A stretch of 64,000 nucleotides of DNA from Tritrichomonas musculus. Taxonomy: Eukaryota > Parabasalia > Tritrichomonadida > Tritrichomonadidae. The notes under the pieces are model-generated. The model worked only from the letters and a program-made list of their open reading frames with translations, searched no databases and had not been told where the DNA came from. Both the position numbers and the translations under genes were made by a program. Of this stretch, positions 40,923 through 50,849 are shown piece by piece. The DNA is taken from the NCBI GenBank assembly GCA_039105265.1, contig JAPFFF010000029.1, forward strand, positions 372,001 through 436,000, read 5' to 3'. The number at the start of each line of letters is the position of its first letter. The first letter of the stretch is position 1.

Positions 40923-41939
40923 ATGAATACAGAAGATCCTTCCAATACCCCAAAATATTTTTCTTTATTAAACCAACAAGATAAAGAAGGATATCGAAAG
41001 CTTCAAACTGTTCTCCTTCAAGCAACTGAAAAACGTCATCGTGGCCACCGATTAGATATTTTTTTAGATTGCCTTGATCAAATTCATCGTTTTTCACAAC
41101 GCGGCGAGGAAGATGATTGGAAGAGATGCTGTGTTTGTGGCGTTTGTTTTCTCAAATGCGGAATCGCTTTAAATTCACATCAAATGAAATTTCTGACTAA
41201 TAAATGCAAATCATCAATAAATGGCGCCTTGAAAATGATGAAATATAAAACAACTTCTGCAAGAGGAGATATCAATCCAGAACTTGTCGATTTTTTACCA
41301 ATATTAAAAGGCAATACTAATGAGTTAAGGCAATGGTCCGTTAGAACACCAGAAAATTATTCGCCTCCTCCAATAAATAATTCGCCTTATTATCAAGATA
41401 ATTTTTTAAAAGATGGATCATATCAATTAAATTTTGTTAATTCGAATTCAAATAATGATGATAATAATAGCAATACATATGTTAATAATGTCCGATTATT
41501 ATCAGGTTCAGAAGAAGAAGAAGTTACAGATGCTGTTGATATTTCAAATACTAATAGATCATTATTTACGGTGGCACTTGATAATAAAAATAATGAAACA
41601 GGTCAACTCTTTTCTATTAATACCAAGCCGAACTTATATAATGATCAACGAATTATTCCAAACTTTAAATCTAGTTCTGTAATTATTACAGATGGAGATG
41701 TTCACATTATTGGTACAGATAAATATTATAACAGTTTAAGCTCAAACCCTGCTGCTAGTAATTGTAATTTTAATAGTTTATTTACTGATTTTTCAAAGAA
41801 TGATTTAAATGTAAAAGCCGCATTAAGTTTAGATGATTTTGACATTGTTCCATCCCACTGCCTTAATGAGATAAATGATAATTCAGAACTTATTGAAATT
41901 TCTTGTTTTAGAGTTGAAAAAACCAAAAGAATTGTTTGA
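40923..41939 (+). CDS. Initiator-binding domain protein (IBP39-like)
   Basis: The start is the ATG at 40923; the frame is open earlier but the extension (MYIQILFFNNLF) looks like untranslated leader. The 338-residue protein carries an N-terminal IBD-like winged helix (about 15-120). DDWKRCCVCGVCFLKCGIALNSHQ and the very conserved KCKSSINGAL-MMKY are hallmarks of the domain that binds the trichomonad initiator element. IBP39 in T. vaginalis recruits RNA polymerase II through a C-terminal domain. Here the remaining 200 residues are Asn/Ser-rich and unlike that domain as far as I can see, so it may be one of the many paralogues. It is presumably nuclear and acts as a transcription factor. Confidence 0.82.
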   Translation: MNTEDPSNTPKYFSLLNQQDKEGYRKLQTVLLQATEKRHRGHRLDIFLDCLDQIHRFSQRGEEDDWKRCCVCGVCFLKCGIALNSHQMKFLTNKCKSSINGALKMMKYKTTSARGDINPELVDFLPILKGNTNELRQWSVRTPENYSPPPINNSPYYQDNFLKDGSYQLNFVNSNSNNDDNNSNTYVNNVRLLSGSEEEEVTDAVDISNTNRSLFTVALDNKNNETGQLFSINTKPNLYNDQRIIPNFKSSSVIITDGDVHIIGTDKYYNSLSSNPAASNCNFNSLFTDFSKNDLNVKAALSLDDFDIVPSHCLNEINDNSELIEISCFRVEKTKRIV

Positions 41940-42703
41940 AGAGACTCCTTTTCTTGAAATTTAATGTTCTGATTTATTTTCAAATAAATTTCATCACTTT
42001 TTTGACATTTACATGAAGAATACTTTAATTTTTACATTTCTCCTTTAATTTCAATTTTTTTCTTTTCTTATCTTTTTTTGGTTTCTTATCACTCTTTATT
42101 GAGACTTTTTTTTTTTAATTATGACATTCATTTTAAACTTTTATTGATGATTGTTTTCTCTTTAATTTTATTGAGAGGCAATGAAAAAAACTGCCAACCA
42201 TCACCAGAATTATGCTTATGTTGAGTGTCAAGTCAAAAAAGTCAAAAAAATCGTGAGTGTTTATATTTTTTATTGAGCTTTTCTTTCATTTTTTTTTTTT
42301 TTTTCAAAATTGTTGCATTGTAGTAATAAGTTTATACAATGCAGTTTTGTAATTCATATGTTTGATTCTTCCTAATCTCCAGCACTATACTAGTGTTGGA
42401 AATTAAAAAGAATTAAATTGCGTGTTTTGAGAGGATTTTTTTTTTGCCTAAGTCTGTTGAAAAGTTTGACCTCACCAAAATATTCTGACTCGTTGTTTCA
42501 ATGTGTAAATGGCCCACTTTTGAATGTATTTATAAAATGGTTTTATTTGATAAATGTATTTTCCAGTGAACAATGTAGCTAATAACATACGAAATTAACA
42601 CAAAATTCAATTTTTTGTTTAAAAAATTGACGGCTAAATTCTGAAAACAATTAAATAATTCAAAATTTTGATTACATAGGTCAAATTTTTCTGATTTAAC
42701 AAA
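41940..42703. other. Spacer with no gene seen
   Basis: AT-rich spacer with long T runs. I looked for snRNA- or tRNA-like structure and saw none. Its last bases are the SmD1 promoter. Confidence 0.4.
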
Positions 42704-43039
42704 ATGAAGCTTGTTCATTTCCTACGTAAGCTTGTTCGTGAAAATGTTAGTATCGAGCTTAAGGATAATACAGTTGTTAATGGAACTGTCGTTGGTGTAG
42801 ATTCGGCGATGAATACCCATGTCAGATTAGTTCATATTCAAAAACCAGGGCAACAAGAAGAAAGACTTGAAAACATGACAATTAGAGGAGCTCAAATCAG
42901 ATATGTTATTTTACCAGATACAATCAACCTCGGCACACTTCTTGTTGACGATAGCCCCAAGAAGACCAGACTTAGGCGTGGTGAATCAAAAGAAGAAGCT
43001 GAAAGAAAGCCAACATTATTTATCCGTCACAAATGGTAA
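42704..43039 (+). CDS. SNRPD1: Small nuclear ribonucleoprotein SmD1
   Basis: The 111-residue protein matches SmD1 throughout: MKLVHFLRKLVRENVSIELKDNTVVNGTVVGVDSAMNTHV is Sm motif 1 and IRGAQIRYVILPDTINLGTLLVDD is Sm motif 2, with the RG of the IRGxxIRY strand that contacts RNA. It forms part of the heptameric Sm ring on spliceosomal U snRNPs. The long C-terminal Arg-Gly tail of animal SmD1 is missing; instead there is a short basic end (RLRRGESKEEAERKP). Its presence shows that splicing machinery is kept, even though I saw no intron in this window. Confidence 0.95.
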   Translation: MKLVHFLRKLVRENVSIELKDNTVVNGTVVGVDSAMNTHVRLVHIQKPGQQEERLENMTIRGAQIRYVILPDTINLGTLLVDDSPKKTRLRRGESKEEAERKPTLFIRHKW

Positions 43040-43587
43040 AATGTTTCTATTTTTTATGAATTAATTTTTTTTATGTATAAAATTACATTTTTAAATACCA
43101 CTATTTTTTTTTTTTTTTATATAAAGAAGTTTTGCATATTAAAAAAGTTTCCAAAATGTCGATATTAACATCCATTTGAAAAAAGTATTCTAAGCTGTCA
43201 TTTCATTTTATAAAAAATTCAAATTAAGTCTATGAGATCAACCAATAAGCCAGATTCTTTTCCTTTTCAAATGTTTACTCCACAAAAAAGTTATTTTTTT
43301 CTTTTTAGATCTTTGATTCAAATAATTATTTAATCTTTTCTAAAAAAAAAAAAAATTTAATAGATGAATTAGAAATCGCATGGCGTGAATCTTTTCAGAA
43401 TAAATATAATAACCCCAGCTTTAATAAAAACTGTGCAATAAGTGTAACTAAGATGGCGGGAAAAATAATTGAAATTATATTGAATTTTTTCAATTATAAA
43501 CCTTAATTTCTAGTTAAAAGTTCAATAGAAATTGATCTTAAAAATTTTATTTTATTCAAAAAGTTAGATCAAATTCTTGTTTAAGTT
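43040..43587. other. Spacer with no gene seen
   Basis: AT-rich spacer between SmD1 and the coiled-coil gene. It has no supported feature. The ATG at 43588 has TCAAATT about 20 bases upstream, which fits a weak initiator only loosely. Confidence 0.4.
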
Positions 43588-44517
43588 ATGTCTGATAATC
43601 CTACGTTTCAAAGCAAAGACACACCAAAAGCAACCCCAAATACAATTGCAAAAGAATCTCTGTCATCTTTACCAGAGATTGCAGAATATGAAGCCCGAAG
43701 TTCGCGAATGAAAAATAAACTTCTTGCTGGAAGCAAAAAGAATAAAAAGAAAGACAAAAAAAAAGTTGATCCCGAAAAACTTGAGCACGCTAAATTTCAA
43801 CGGGAAGTTGAAGCTGGCTATTATAATCCAACACAAGAAGAAGTTGACCAACTTGTCTTAATTCCACACTTCGAAAATGTTCATTTTAGGAATTTCCGTC
43901 AATTTAATAATTCTAAACTTGATGATTCTCAAGCAGATGAAGAGAAACCAAAAAAAATTCCTGCAGGGGTAACACCTGAAGAATATGAGCAAATTAGGAA
44001 AAAAGCAAAGCAACAAGCAAAAGATATATATAGTAAATGTTTTCCAAAAAGCTCTGGCGGAAACCGTCGTTTGTTTGAAGATGAAACTGCTGGTAATCTT
44101 CTTTCTCTTGAAAAGCACCGTGAATTTAATATGTATGGCGAATCACATGATGTCCTTATAAAAGCTATTGTCAATTTGAATAAAGAAGTTGAACAGATAG
44201 AAAATCAGAACAAAATTTTAGTTGCACACTTGCAATTGCTAGATAAAGCGCAGCAAATGCTTGAAGTCACAGCCAAATGTTCCGTTGAAGCTATTCAATG
44301 GGAAAGACAGAAAATTCAAGAATATTATGAAGATAAGAAAAAAGAAAAAATAGCAAGAAAGCAAATTAGAAGTCCTGATAGAAATCATCATAGTCCAAAA
44401 AAGAGCCGAACTCCCGAAAGATATCAGAGGCAATCTCAATCTCAGCTTCAAACCCAACAACCTCAAACACCACAGCCTCAAAAGAGTATCCTTATTATAG
44501 ATCCAAGTCAAAGTTAA
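43588..44517 (+). CDS. Hypothetical charged coiled-coil protein
   Basis: The 309-residue protein has a Lys-rich cluster (KKNKKKDKKKVDPEKL, about 50-65), likely a nuclear or RNA-binding signal. A central region follows with FHNVHF/FRQFNNSK-like aromatic residues (ENVHFRNFRQF). Next come a coiled coil (IVNLNKEVEQIENQNKILVAHLQLL, about 190-215) and a Gln/Pro-rich end. Family unknown to me. Two SP/TP-containing segments near the end (RSPDRNHHSPKKSRTPE) are possible proline-directed phosphorylation sites and recall SR-like splicing factors, but this is only a resemblance. Confidence 0.72.
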   Translation: MSDNPTFQSKDTPKATPNTIAKESLSSLPEIAEYEARSSRMKNKLLAGSKKNKKKDKKKVDPEKLEHAKFQREVEAGYYNPTQEEVDQLVLIPHFENVHFRNFRQFNNSKLDDSQADEEKPKKIPAGVTPEEYEQIRKKAKQQAKDIYSKCFPKSSGGNRRLFEDETAGNLLSLEKHREFNMYGESHDVLIKAIVNLNKEVEQIENQNKILVAHLQLLDKAQQMLEVTAKCSVEAIQWERQKIQEYYEDKKKEKIARKQIRSPDRNHHSPKKSRTPERYQRQSQSQLQTQQPQTPQPQKSILIIDPSQS

Positions 44518-44677
44518 TTTCAAAGAGTTTTTGATGGTTGTTTTATTAAATTTTGTTTTTAATTACTCAAGAAAAAAATGATGTATTTGTTTTTCAAGAT
44601 AAAATATTAATTGTTTTTATATTTATGTTATTGAATTAAGTTTATTTAAAACAAATATATACACAATTGAAATAAAA

Positions 44678-45142
44678 TTATTGAGTTTTCTCCGTAAGAG
44701 GAATGATAAGTCCATTGTAAAGATCATCGAATGTAATTGTACCTTTTCCTCTTGTATCTAAAGCTTTGACAAGAGCTACAGATTCTTTTGTTGTTTCATC
44801 AATTCCAAGAATTTTGCAATATAAATCGAATTCATTTGGATCAAGTTCTTCATTGTCATCTACATCAACACTTTCAAAAACAAATTTATGAAATTCTTTT
44901 GGGTTAGATTCAAGCAATGAAATTCCTTTTAAAAATAAAGCAAATTCGGCAAATGTTAATGCATTGTCTTTATCAAGATCAAAAAGTCGAAAACCAAGTT
45001 TTGCAAAAATCGGATTTACATCTAATGTTTTAATATACTCATCAATTGATTCTTCACTTAAAAGACCATTTCCTTCTGTGTTTAATTCAAGAAATTGATC
45101 TCCCATTTCTTGAATCTCTTTCTCTGTGAATGTGAATTTCAT
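44678..45142 (-). CDS. EF-hand calcium-binding protein (calmodulin-like)
   Basis: The 154-residue protein has four EF-hand-like loops: a degenerate first (NTEGNGLLSEES), a good second (DLDKDNALTFAE), a good third (DVDDNEELDPNE) and a weak fourth (DTRGKGTITFDD). Length and spacing fit the calmodulin/troponin C/calcineurin B group; sequence is closer to a divergent calmodulin-like sensor. It should bind calcium mainly at sites 2 and 3. TCATAAA at 45145-45151 sits two bases before the ATG and fits the trichomonad initiator. Its targets, possibly the CAMK kinases of the genome, are unknown. Confidence 0.9.
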   Translation of the reverse strand: MKFTFTEKEIQEMGDQFLELNTEGNGLLSEESIDEYIKTLDVNPIFAKLGFRLFDLDKDNALTFAEFALFLKGISLLESNPKEFHKFVFESVDVDDNEELDPNEFDLYCKILGIDETTKESVALVKALDTRGKGTITFDDLYNGLIIPLTEKTQ

Positions 45143-45144
45143 GA

Positions 45145-45151
45145 TTTATGA
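45145..45151 (-). promoter_or_regulatory. Initiator-like element (TCATAAA)
   Basis: TCA+YW-type initiator on the coding strand of the EF-hand gene, just before its ATG. In T. vaginalis this element marks the transcription start within about 20 bases of the ATG. Confidence 0.55.
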
Positions 45152-45365
45152 TTTTTTTCAATTATTAATTTTCCTAACGTCTTTTTTTTAATTCAAAATC
45201 TGATTTTTAAAAGATGAACGTTTATTTATATTTTCATGATTGATATACCTCAGTTAAAACAAATGTAATAAAATAATCTTTTTAACCAGTAAAATCATTA
45301 TAAAAATACATTTTATTCTACAAACAAAAAATATACAAAATATGTGCTATAAAAATTAATCGTTG

Positions 45366-48300
45366 TTATATATCATCAATAGTTATTTCTTCTTCTTCTT
45401 CTAAAGTTCCTTTGTTTTCATTAAAATCGTCTATGTTAACTTCTTTGTCATCCAGTGATCCTTTATTTTCAACAACTTCGTCAATATTAATTTCTTCTTC
45501 GTCTAATGTTCCGTTATTTTCAACAACCTCATCAATATTAACTTCTTCATCGTCCAATGTTCCTTTGTTTTCAACAACTTCATCAATATTAACTTCCTCA
45601 TCATCTAATGTTCCTTTATTTTCAACAATTTCATCAATATTAACTTCTTCGTCGTCTAGTTTTCCGTTATTTTCAACAACATCATCAATATTAACTTCTT
45701 CGTCGTCTAGTTTTCCTTTATTTTCAACAACATCATCTATATTAACTTCATCATCATTTAGAGAAGCTTTATTATCATCAAATTCTTCATCATCCAAGCT
45801 TTCATTATCCAATAAAGCTCCTTTGGCTGAATTTGATTCATTTTCATCATCTTTTTTGCTCTCGCTTGAATTTAAATCATTAATCAAAAGCGGATCTGAG
45901 CTTTTGTCACGCTTAATAACTTTGTAAATGTCATCATCACCAATATTGATTGTTAAAATGTCGTCACTTTCCTCTCCTTTTTTATATTTTTCGCTCCCAG
46001 ATTCGTCTTTCAAATCGATTACGACAGGCCTATCGGAGTCATTTAAATTTTCTTCTTCTTCGCCATTACCATCATGATCAACTGAATCCAAGCGAATTTC
46101 TTCTAAATCGTTACTATTATTATTTTTATCTTCATATTTATCTCCGTCATTTCCAAGATCAAGAAATATTTGTTGGTTTTCGTCTTCTTCCTCTTTTCTT
46201 TCTTTGTCACTCTGGAGATCAAGAGTGATTTCTTTGATTCCGTTTGATTCCTCCTCCTCTTCTTTACGGTTGTCACTTTTTGAGAGATAGAGTAATTCAA
46301 GCTGATTTTCTGAGTCTCCATCTAATTCAAACGGATTCTGTGAATCTTTATTCGCTTGTTTTACTTGTTTGTTGTCAGTTGAATCGAAAACTTTTTCTTT
46401 GTTTATCGTTATCCCTTTATCGTTGTCACTTTTTGTTTCAGATTCAAAATCTAACTCGAACGGATTTAATTCTTCTTCTTTGTCGGCGGCTTCTGAACTT
46501 TCTGGTTTGCTGCTGGATTTGATTGAAGTGTCACTTTTTCCTTTGTCATTTTTGTTCTCTTTTTCGAACTGGAAATCAGATTCATTTTGCTCCTCCTCTT
46601 CTTCTTCTATTTCCAGTTCATCATCACGCCTAGACTCAACTTTGCCTTCACTTTTTGTCTCTGATTCAAAATCGTTTTCAAACTGATTTTCATCTTTGCC
46701 AGTTTCTTTGCTTTCTTTTGATTGGGAAAGAGACTCTTCTTCTTCTTCTCTTTCTGAATCATTCACGAAATCTGAATTCATTTGATTCTCTGATTCGTTT
46801 GCCTTCGCTACAGGCTTGCTGCTTTCGCCTTGCCCTGCTGCACTATTCGCTTCCGAGTCGTCCATGAAATCTGATTTAAATTGATTTTCTTTGGTTTCTG
46901 GCTCTTCTTTTCCTTTGTTTCCGTTGTCACTTTTCGTTTCCGATTCAAAGTCATTTTCAAATTGGTCGCCTGATTCTTTGGCTTCTAATTCAATGCTGGC
47001 ATGATGATCGCCTTTTTGCTGATCAGTTTTGTCTCTGGCTTCTTTTGCCGTGCTTGTCTCATTGCCTTGTTGGCGGGCTTTTGTTTCTGCATCAAGTCTA
47101 GACTCTTCTTCAAATTGATCGACAGTTGAATCCTCCCCCTTTTGTGATTCACCAAAAACGGCTTCGCTTAGATCTTCTTTAGGTTCTGATTCTTTCTCAA
47201 AAAGATCGTCTTCTTTTTTAGTCTCTGATTCTTTCTCAAACAAATCGTCTTCTCTTTTAGGTTCTGATTCTTTTTCAAACAAATCGTCTTCTCTTTTAGG
47301 TTCTGATTCTTTTTCAAACAAATCGTCTTCTTTTTTAGGTTCTGATTCTTTTTCAAACAAATCGTCTTCTCTTTTAGGTTCTGATTCTTTTTCAAACAAA
47401 TCGTCTTCTCTTTTAGGTTCTGATTCTTTTTCGAATAGATCGTCTTCTTTTTTAGGTTCTGATTCCTTTTCAAACAAATCGTCTTCTTTTTTAGGTTCTG
47501 ATTCTTTTTCGAATAGATCGTCTTCTTTTTTAGTCTCTGATTCCTTTTCAAACAAATCGTCTTCTTTTTTAGGTTCTGATTCTTTTTCGAATAGATCGTC
47601 TTCTTTTTTAGGTTCTGATTCCTTTTCAAACAAATCGTCTTCTTTTTTAGGTTCTGATTCTTTTTCGAATAGATCGTCTTCTTTTTTAGGTTCTGATTCG
47701 ATCTTTTCTATTTTTTCTTTTTCATGTGTTTCACTGCTAGTTTTTGAATCAAAAGTTTTCTCTTTGGTATCATCTTTAACGTCTTTATTACTTTCATTTA
47801 ATTTTTGGCTGTCTTTTGTGTCTGATTCTCCTTCAAATTGATTATCTTCTTTAGCTTCTGCTTCTCTATCATCTTGGCTTTCATCTTCAATTTCGATGTC
47901 AAAGTCAAATGAATTATTTTCTTTCTTGCTTTCATCAATATCCTTTTCAATTGATTTTATATCTTCATCATTTTGATGATCAGAATGAATACTTTGATTA
48001 ACATCAATTTTCTCCTCTTTTTTAGAATCTAAATCGTCTCCTTCTTTGTCATTTTCATCTTTGATTTCAACCTCAAACTCGAGTTTAATATCATCTAGAT
48101 TGCTTTCGCTGATTTCAACTTTATTTTTGCTGACCAGTTTTATTTCATTCTCGTTTGGAGACTCATGATTGTGCTCAATTGATTTTTCTTGATTCATATT
48201 CTCATTGTTTTCTTCGAGATTATCTGAATCACTGAAATTCAAAGCAAAATTATCCAAGAATTTGGCTGTTTCGCTTTGCTTTATTGATTCTTTAGATTCT

Positions 48301-50849
48301 CCAGCTTTTTCTTCATTTTTGTCTTGCTCTTGATTAATTGTATCATTTTGTTCTTTTTGTAGGTTATTGCTGCCTTTTTGATTGGTTTCACTACTCTCTA
48401 TATTTCCATTTGCTTGCTCTTTTATCGTTGATTCCAATTTATGATCTGAGTCTCCTTTATTTTGGTCTGGCAAATCTCTGCTGTCTGATTTATGGGCTGA
48501 ACCTTGGCTAGTGATGAAATCATTGCTTGCAGCTGGATGTTCACTGCTTTCCTTGAGTGTCATTTTATTTGGTGGCTGGCCACTCTTTGATGTGTTTAAA
48601 ATTTCATTCGCCTGAGAGTTCTGACGGCTGATTTGATTGGAATTTCCAGTGTCAATGAAATCATCACTTATTGTCATATCTTGATTAGTAAACGAACTCG
48701 ACTTCTGTCTTGAAATGCTGGCATTCACAAGATCAATCTTGGATGTATTCAAAATTTCATTTGTCTGGGAGTTCTGGCGGCTGACTTGATTGGAATTTCC
48801 AGTGTCAATGAAATCATCGCTTATTGTCATATCTTGATTAGTAAATGAACTCGACTTCTGCTTTGAAATAGCATCATTAACTTGACTGTTTTTGGATGCA
48901 TCTAATATTTCATTAAATCGAGAGTTTTGACTGCTGATTTTGTTGTTGCTATTTATTAATTGATTATTAAATTTGGGATTCATCTTGCGATTTTTGTTCC
49001 TTGGTGAGCGCTTGATGTTGCTTGCACTTGGTTCTATGTTTTTAGGGGAATTTTCTGGTTCAGTTGAATCCGATTTCTGAGATGAATTTTTATTATTCCA
49101 ATAAATTTTGTTTCTTGGAGAATGCTCGCTGCTTTTTGAATTTATCCCTTCATTTTTTATGCAAATTTTATTTCTTGGTGAGCGTTTGATCTTAATTGAG
49201 TTTGAGTCATCATTTTTATCTGAATTCAAATTTTGTATTGAATCAGCACTTTTATCTATCTTTATTGCAGGTTCTTGGTTATTAAGGAGTTTATTTCTAC
49301 TTTCTAATTTCTCTTCGCTGATAGTTTTTTCAATTGGAATTGTGTTTGCTTTTTGTAAAAGACTAAGTAAATTATTTTGATTGTTCTTTGCTTGCAATTC
49401 TTCATCTTTTAAATTATCTTCATCCTCACTATCAGACATATAAACAATTTCTCCTTTTTCAATTTTTTCTTTCAAATATTTCATCACTTTTTGATGATCA
49501 TTTTTGGATTGCTCAAGTTTTCTTTCATACATGATTCTTCTTTGTTTTGTTTCATTAATTTTTCGTTGTACTTCCTTTATATCAGATTCGATTTGATTAT
49601 TTGCGTTTTCATCATTGTCATCAATAATATTTAGTTTTGCTTTTAACTTTTTGTTAACTTTATTATATTTTTGAAGCGTTTTTGATCGTTTTTCTATTTT
49701 TCTTTTTTGTGACTCAATTGTATATTTGCATGCATTAACGATATCTTCCGCTTTGACAATGCTCGCTATTGAGCAATTACTATCTATGATATATGAGTAT
49801 AAATCATCAAAATCAACCTTAAAATTATATATCTTATCATCTTTATTGTTTTCTTCTATTTTAGCTTTTTTTATATTTTTATCATTTTCTTTTTTACTAG
49901 GTACGACTAATTTTGATTTCTTTTTATTAGAATTATCGATTTTTTCGGCTTCTGGGATATAGGTGATTTTTGGATAATTCATATCGATGCCAATTTCTAA
50001 AAGAATATCATGATAGGCTTCATATGATGCTATAATTTCTTCTTGCAATTTGGTCTTTTTGCTTTGAAGCCTTAAAACTTCATTGTGCGTAACAATTATT
50101 TCTTCTTGCAGTTCATTAACAATATCTGCAGATTCACTTTCTAAGAGATTATTGATTTCGTCTTTTTGTTTATCGATAATTGCTTTAAGCGTATCATACT
50201 GTTTTTGAAGCTGTTGTAAGAAGTTGCTAAGTGCTCCGCTACCGCCTCCGCTTAGTCCACTTTGTAAAATGTAGTTTATTTCATCATCATCAAGATCTTC
50301 AAATTTATTAAGATATTTATCAATATCATCATCTAATTTTGTTTGATTTTTTTTTAAATCCTTTTCACTTTTTTTTATTTGCTTTGGGGGCTTGGGCTTG
50401 TCTATATTTTTATCTTTTTTATGCTTTTGAGCTATTTTGTTTCTTATTGCGCGGTCAATAGGATTATTTTGTTCATTTTTCGGTGGTTCTATGTTTTTAT
50501 TTTTATAATCGTTTTTTTCATTATCTAATTGTGTTTCAAGTTTTTTCTGGAGATAATATCGAAAATTATTATACTGAGCGCGTTTATTTCTATTATTTTG
50601 GGGATTTGTATACAACGCAGTGCCTGCATTACTTATATTTTGTAAGACATCACCTCTTTCAACTCTAACTGTTAAGTATGAAACTCGTGCCTTAAGGATT
50701 CGTGCTTCTTCAGCTAATTCATTACGTAAAATTTTAAGATTATAAATATCATCACTAGTAACTTTTTTGGTACGTTCTATTGATGGATGTCTTGAAATCT
50801 TAATTGCGTTCTGAGATGATGGAGGATGAGAACGCAAAGAGATTTCCAT
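45366..50849 (-). CDS. Giant acidic coiled-coil repeat protein
   Basis: The frame is open to 50981, but the first 44 residues are low-complexity and I start at the second Met (50847-50849), giving about 1827 residues. The N-terminal third is coiled coil (KLETQLDNEKNDYKNK, QEEIIVTHNEVLRLQSKKTKLQEEI) and resembles cytoskeletal proteins. The middle has Asn/Ser-rich segments with a duplicated block (SFTNQDMTISDDFIDTG, twice). Then come 13 tandem copies of a 13-residue unit (KESEPKKEDDLFE), several Glu-rich blocks and a C-terminal array of a 17-residue unit (LDDEEVNIDEVVENKGT). The protein is extremely acidic. A structural role is likely, perhaps in the cytoskeleton of the undulating membrane or costa, or as a disordered scaffold; I cannot name the family. 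No signal peptide or membrane segment. Confidence 0.85.
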   Translation of the reverse strand: MEISLRSHPPSSQNAIKISRHPSIERTKKVTSDDIYNLKILRNELAEEARILKARVSYLTVRVERGDVLQNISNAGTALYTNPQNNRNKRAQYNNFRYYLQKKLETQLDNEKNDYKNKNIEPPKNEQNNPIDRAIRNKIAQKHKKDKNIDKPKPPKQIKKSEKDLKKNQTKLDDDIDKYLNKFEDLDDDEINYILQSGLSGGGSGALSNFLQQLQKQYDTLKAIIDKQKDEINNLLESESADIVNELQEEIIVTHNEVLRLQSKKTKLQEEIIASYEAYHDILLEIGIDMNYPKITYIPEAEKIDNSNKKKSKLVVPSKKENDKNIKKAKIEENNKDDKIYNFKVDFDDLYSYIIDSNCSIASIVKAEDIVNACKYTIESQKRKIEKRSKTLQKYNKVNKKLKAKLNIIDDNDENANNQIESDIKEVQRKINETKQRRIMYERKLEQSKNDHQKVMKYLKEKIEKGEIVYMSDSEDEDNLKDEELQAKNNQNNLLSLLQKANTIPIEKTISEEKLESRNKLLNNQEPAIKIDKSADSIQNLNSDKNDDSNSIKIKRSPRNKICIKNEGINSKSSEHSPRNKIYWNNKNSSQKSDSTEPENSPKNIEPSASNIKRSPRNKNRKMNPKFNNQLINSNNKISSQNSRFNEILDASKNSQVNDAISKQKSSSFTNQDMTISDDFIDTGNSNQVSRQNSQTNEILNTSKIDLVNASISRQKSSSFTNQDMTISDDFIDTGNSNQISRQNSQANEILNTSKSGQPPNKMTLKESSEHPAASNDFITSQGSAHKSDSRDLPDQNKGDSDHKLESTIKEQANGNIESSETNQKGSNNLQKEQNDTINQEQDKNEEKAGESKESIKQSETAKFLDNFALNFSDSDNLEENNENMNQEKSIEHNHESPNENEIKLVSKNKVEISESNLDDIKLEFEVEIKDENDKEGDDLDSKKEEKIDVNQSIHSDHQNDEDIKSIEKDIDESKKENNSFDFDIEIEDESQDDREAEAKEDNQFEGESDTKDSQKLNESNKDVKDDTKEKTFDSKTSSETHEKEKIEKIESEPKKEDDLFEKESEPKKEDDLFEKESEPKKEDDLFEKESEPKKEDDLFEKESETKKEDDLFEKESEPKKEDDLFEKESEPKKEDDLFEKESEPKREDDLFEKESEPKREDDLFEKESEPKKEDDLFEKESEPKREDDLFEKESEPKREDDLFEKESETKKEDDLFEKESEPKEDLSEAVFGESQKGEDSTVDQFEEESRLDAETKARQQGNETSTAKEARDKTDQQKGDHHASIELEAKESGDQFENDFESETKSDNGNKGKEEPETKENQFKSDFMDDSEANSAAGQGESSKPVAKANESENQMNSDFVNDSEREEEEESLSQSKESKETGKDENQFENDFESETKSEGKVESRRDDELEIEEEEEEQNESDFQFEKENKNDKGKSDTSIKSSSKPESSEAADKEEELNPFELDFESETKSDNDKGITINKEKVFDSTDNKQVKQANKDSQNPFELDGDSENQLELLYLSKSDNRKEEEEESNGIKEITLDLQSDKERKEEEDENQQIFLDLGNDGDKYEDKNNNSNDLEEIRLDSVDHDGNGEEEENLNDSDRPVVIDLKDESGSEKYKKGEESDDILTINIGDDDIYKVIKRDKSSDPLLINDLNSSESKKDDENESNSAKGALLDNESLDDEEFDDNKASLNDDEVNIDDVVENKGKLDDEEVNIDDVVENNGKLDDEEVNIDEIVENKGTLDDEEVNIDEVVENKGTLDDEEVNIDEVVENNGTLDEEEINIDEVVENKGSLDDKEVNIDDFNENKGTLEEEEEITIDDI
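45371..45765 (-). repeat. 51-base tandem repeat (17-residue unit) in the giant protein
   Basis: About seven full units plus a partial one encode LDDEEVNIDEVVENKGT and close variants at the protein's C-terminus. Variation is mostly conservative (E/D, K/N, T/S). Confidence 0.85.
47190..47705 (-). repeat. 39-base minisatellite (13-residue unit) in the giant protein
   Basis: 13 consecutive units encode KESEPKKEDDLFE with only P/T and K/R changes. At the DNA level units are near identical, and blocks of two units recur together (for example a variant with GAATAGATCG on the plus strand), which suggests recent unequal exchange. Confidence 0.9.

Noticed and set aside
41940-42703. Possible small nuclear RNA gene upstream of SmD1
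   Set aside because: No Sm site or stable stem pattern that I could support by eye.
45412-46867. Several plus-strand ORFs with Ser/Leu repeats
   Set aside because: Antisense of the acidic tandem repeats in the giant gene.
47168-47629. 153-codon basic repeat ORF (KKKTIC units)
   Set aside because: Alternative frame of the 39-base minisatellite on the same strand as the giant gene.
47190-47705. CRISPR-like regular repeats
   Set aside because: Units are contiguous without spacers, in frame with a long ORF; it is a coding minisatellite in a eukaryotic gene.
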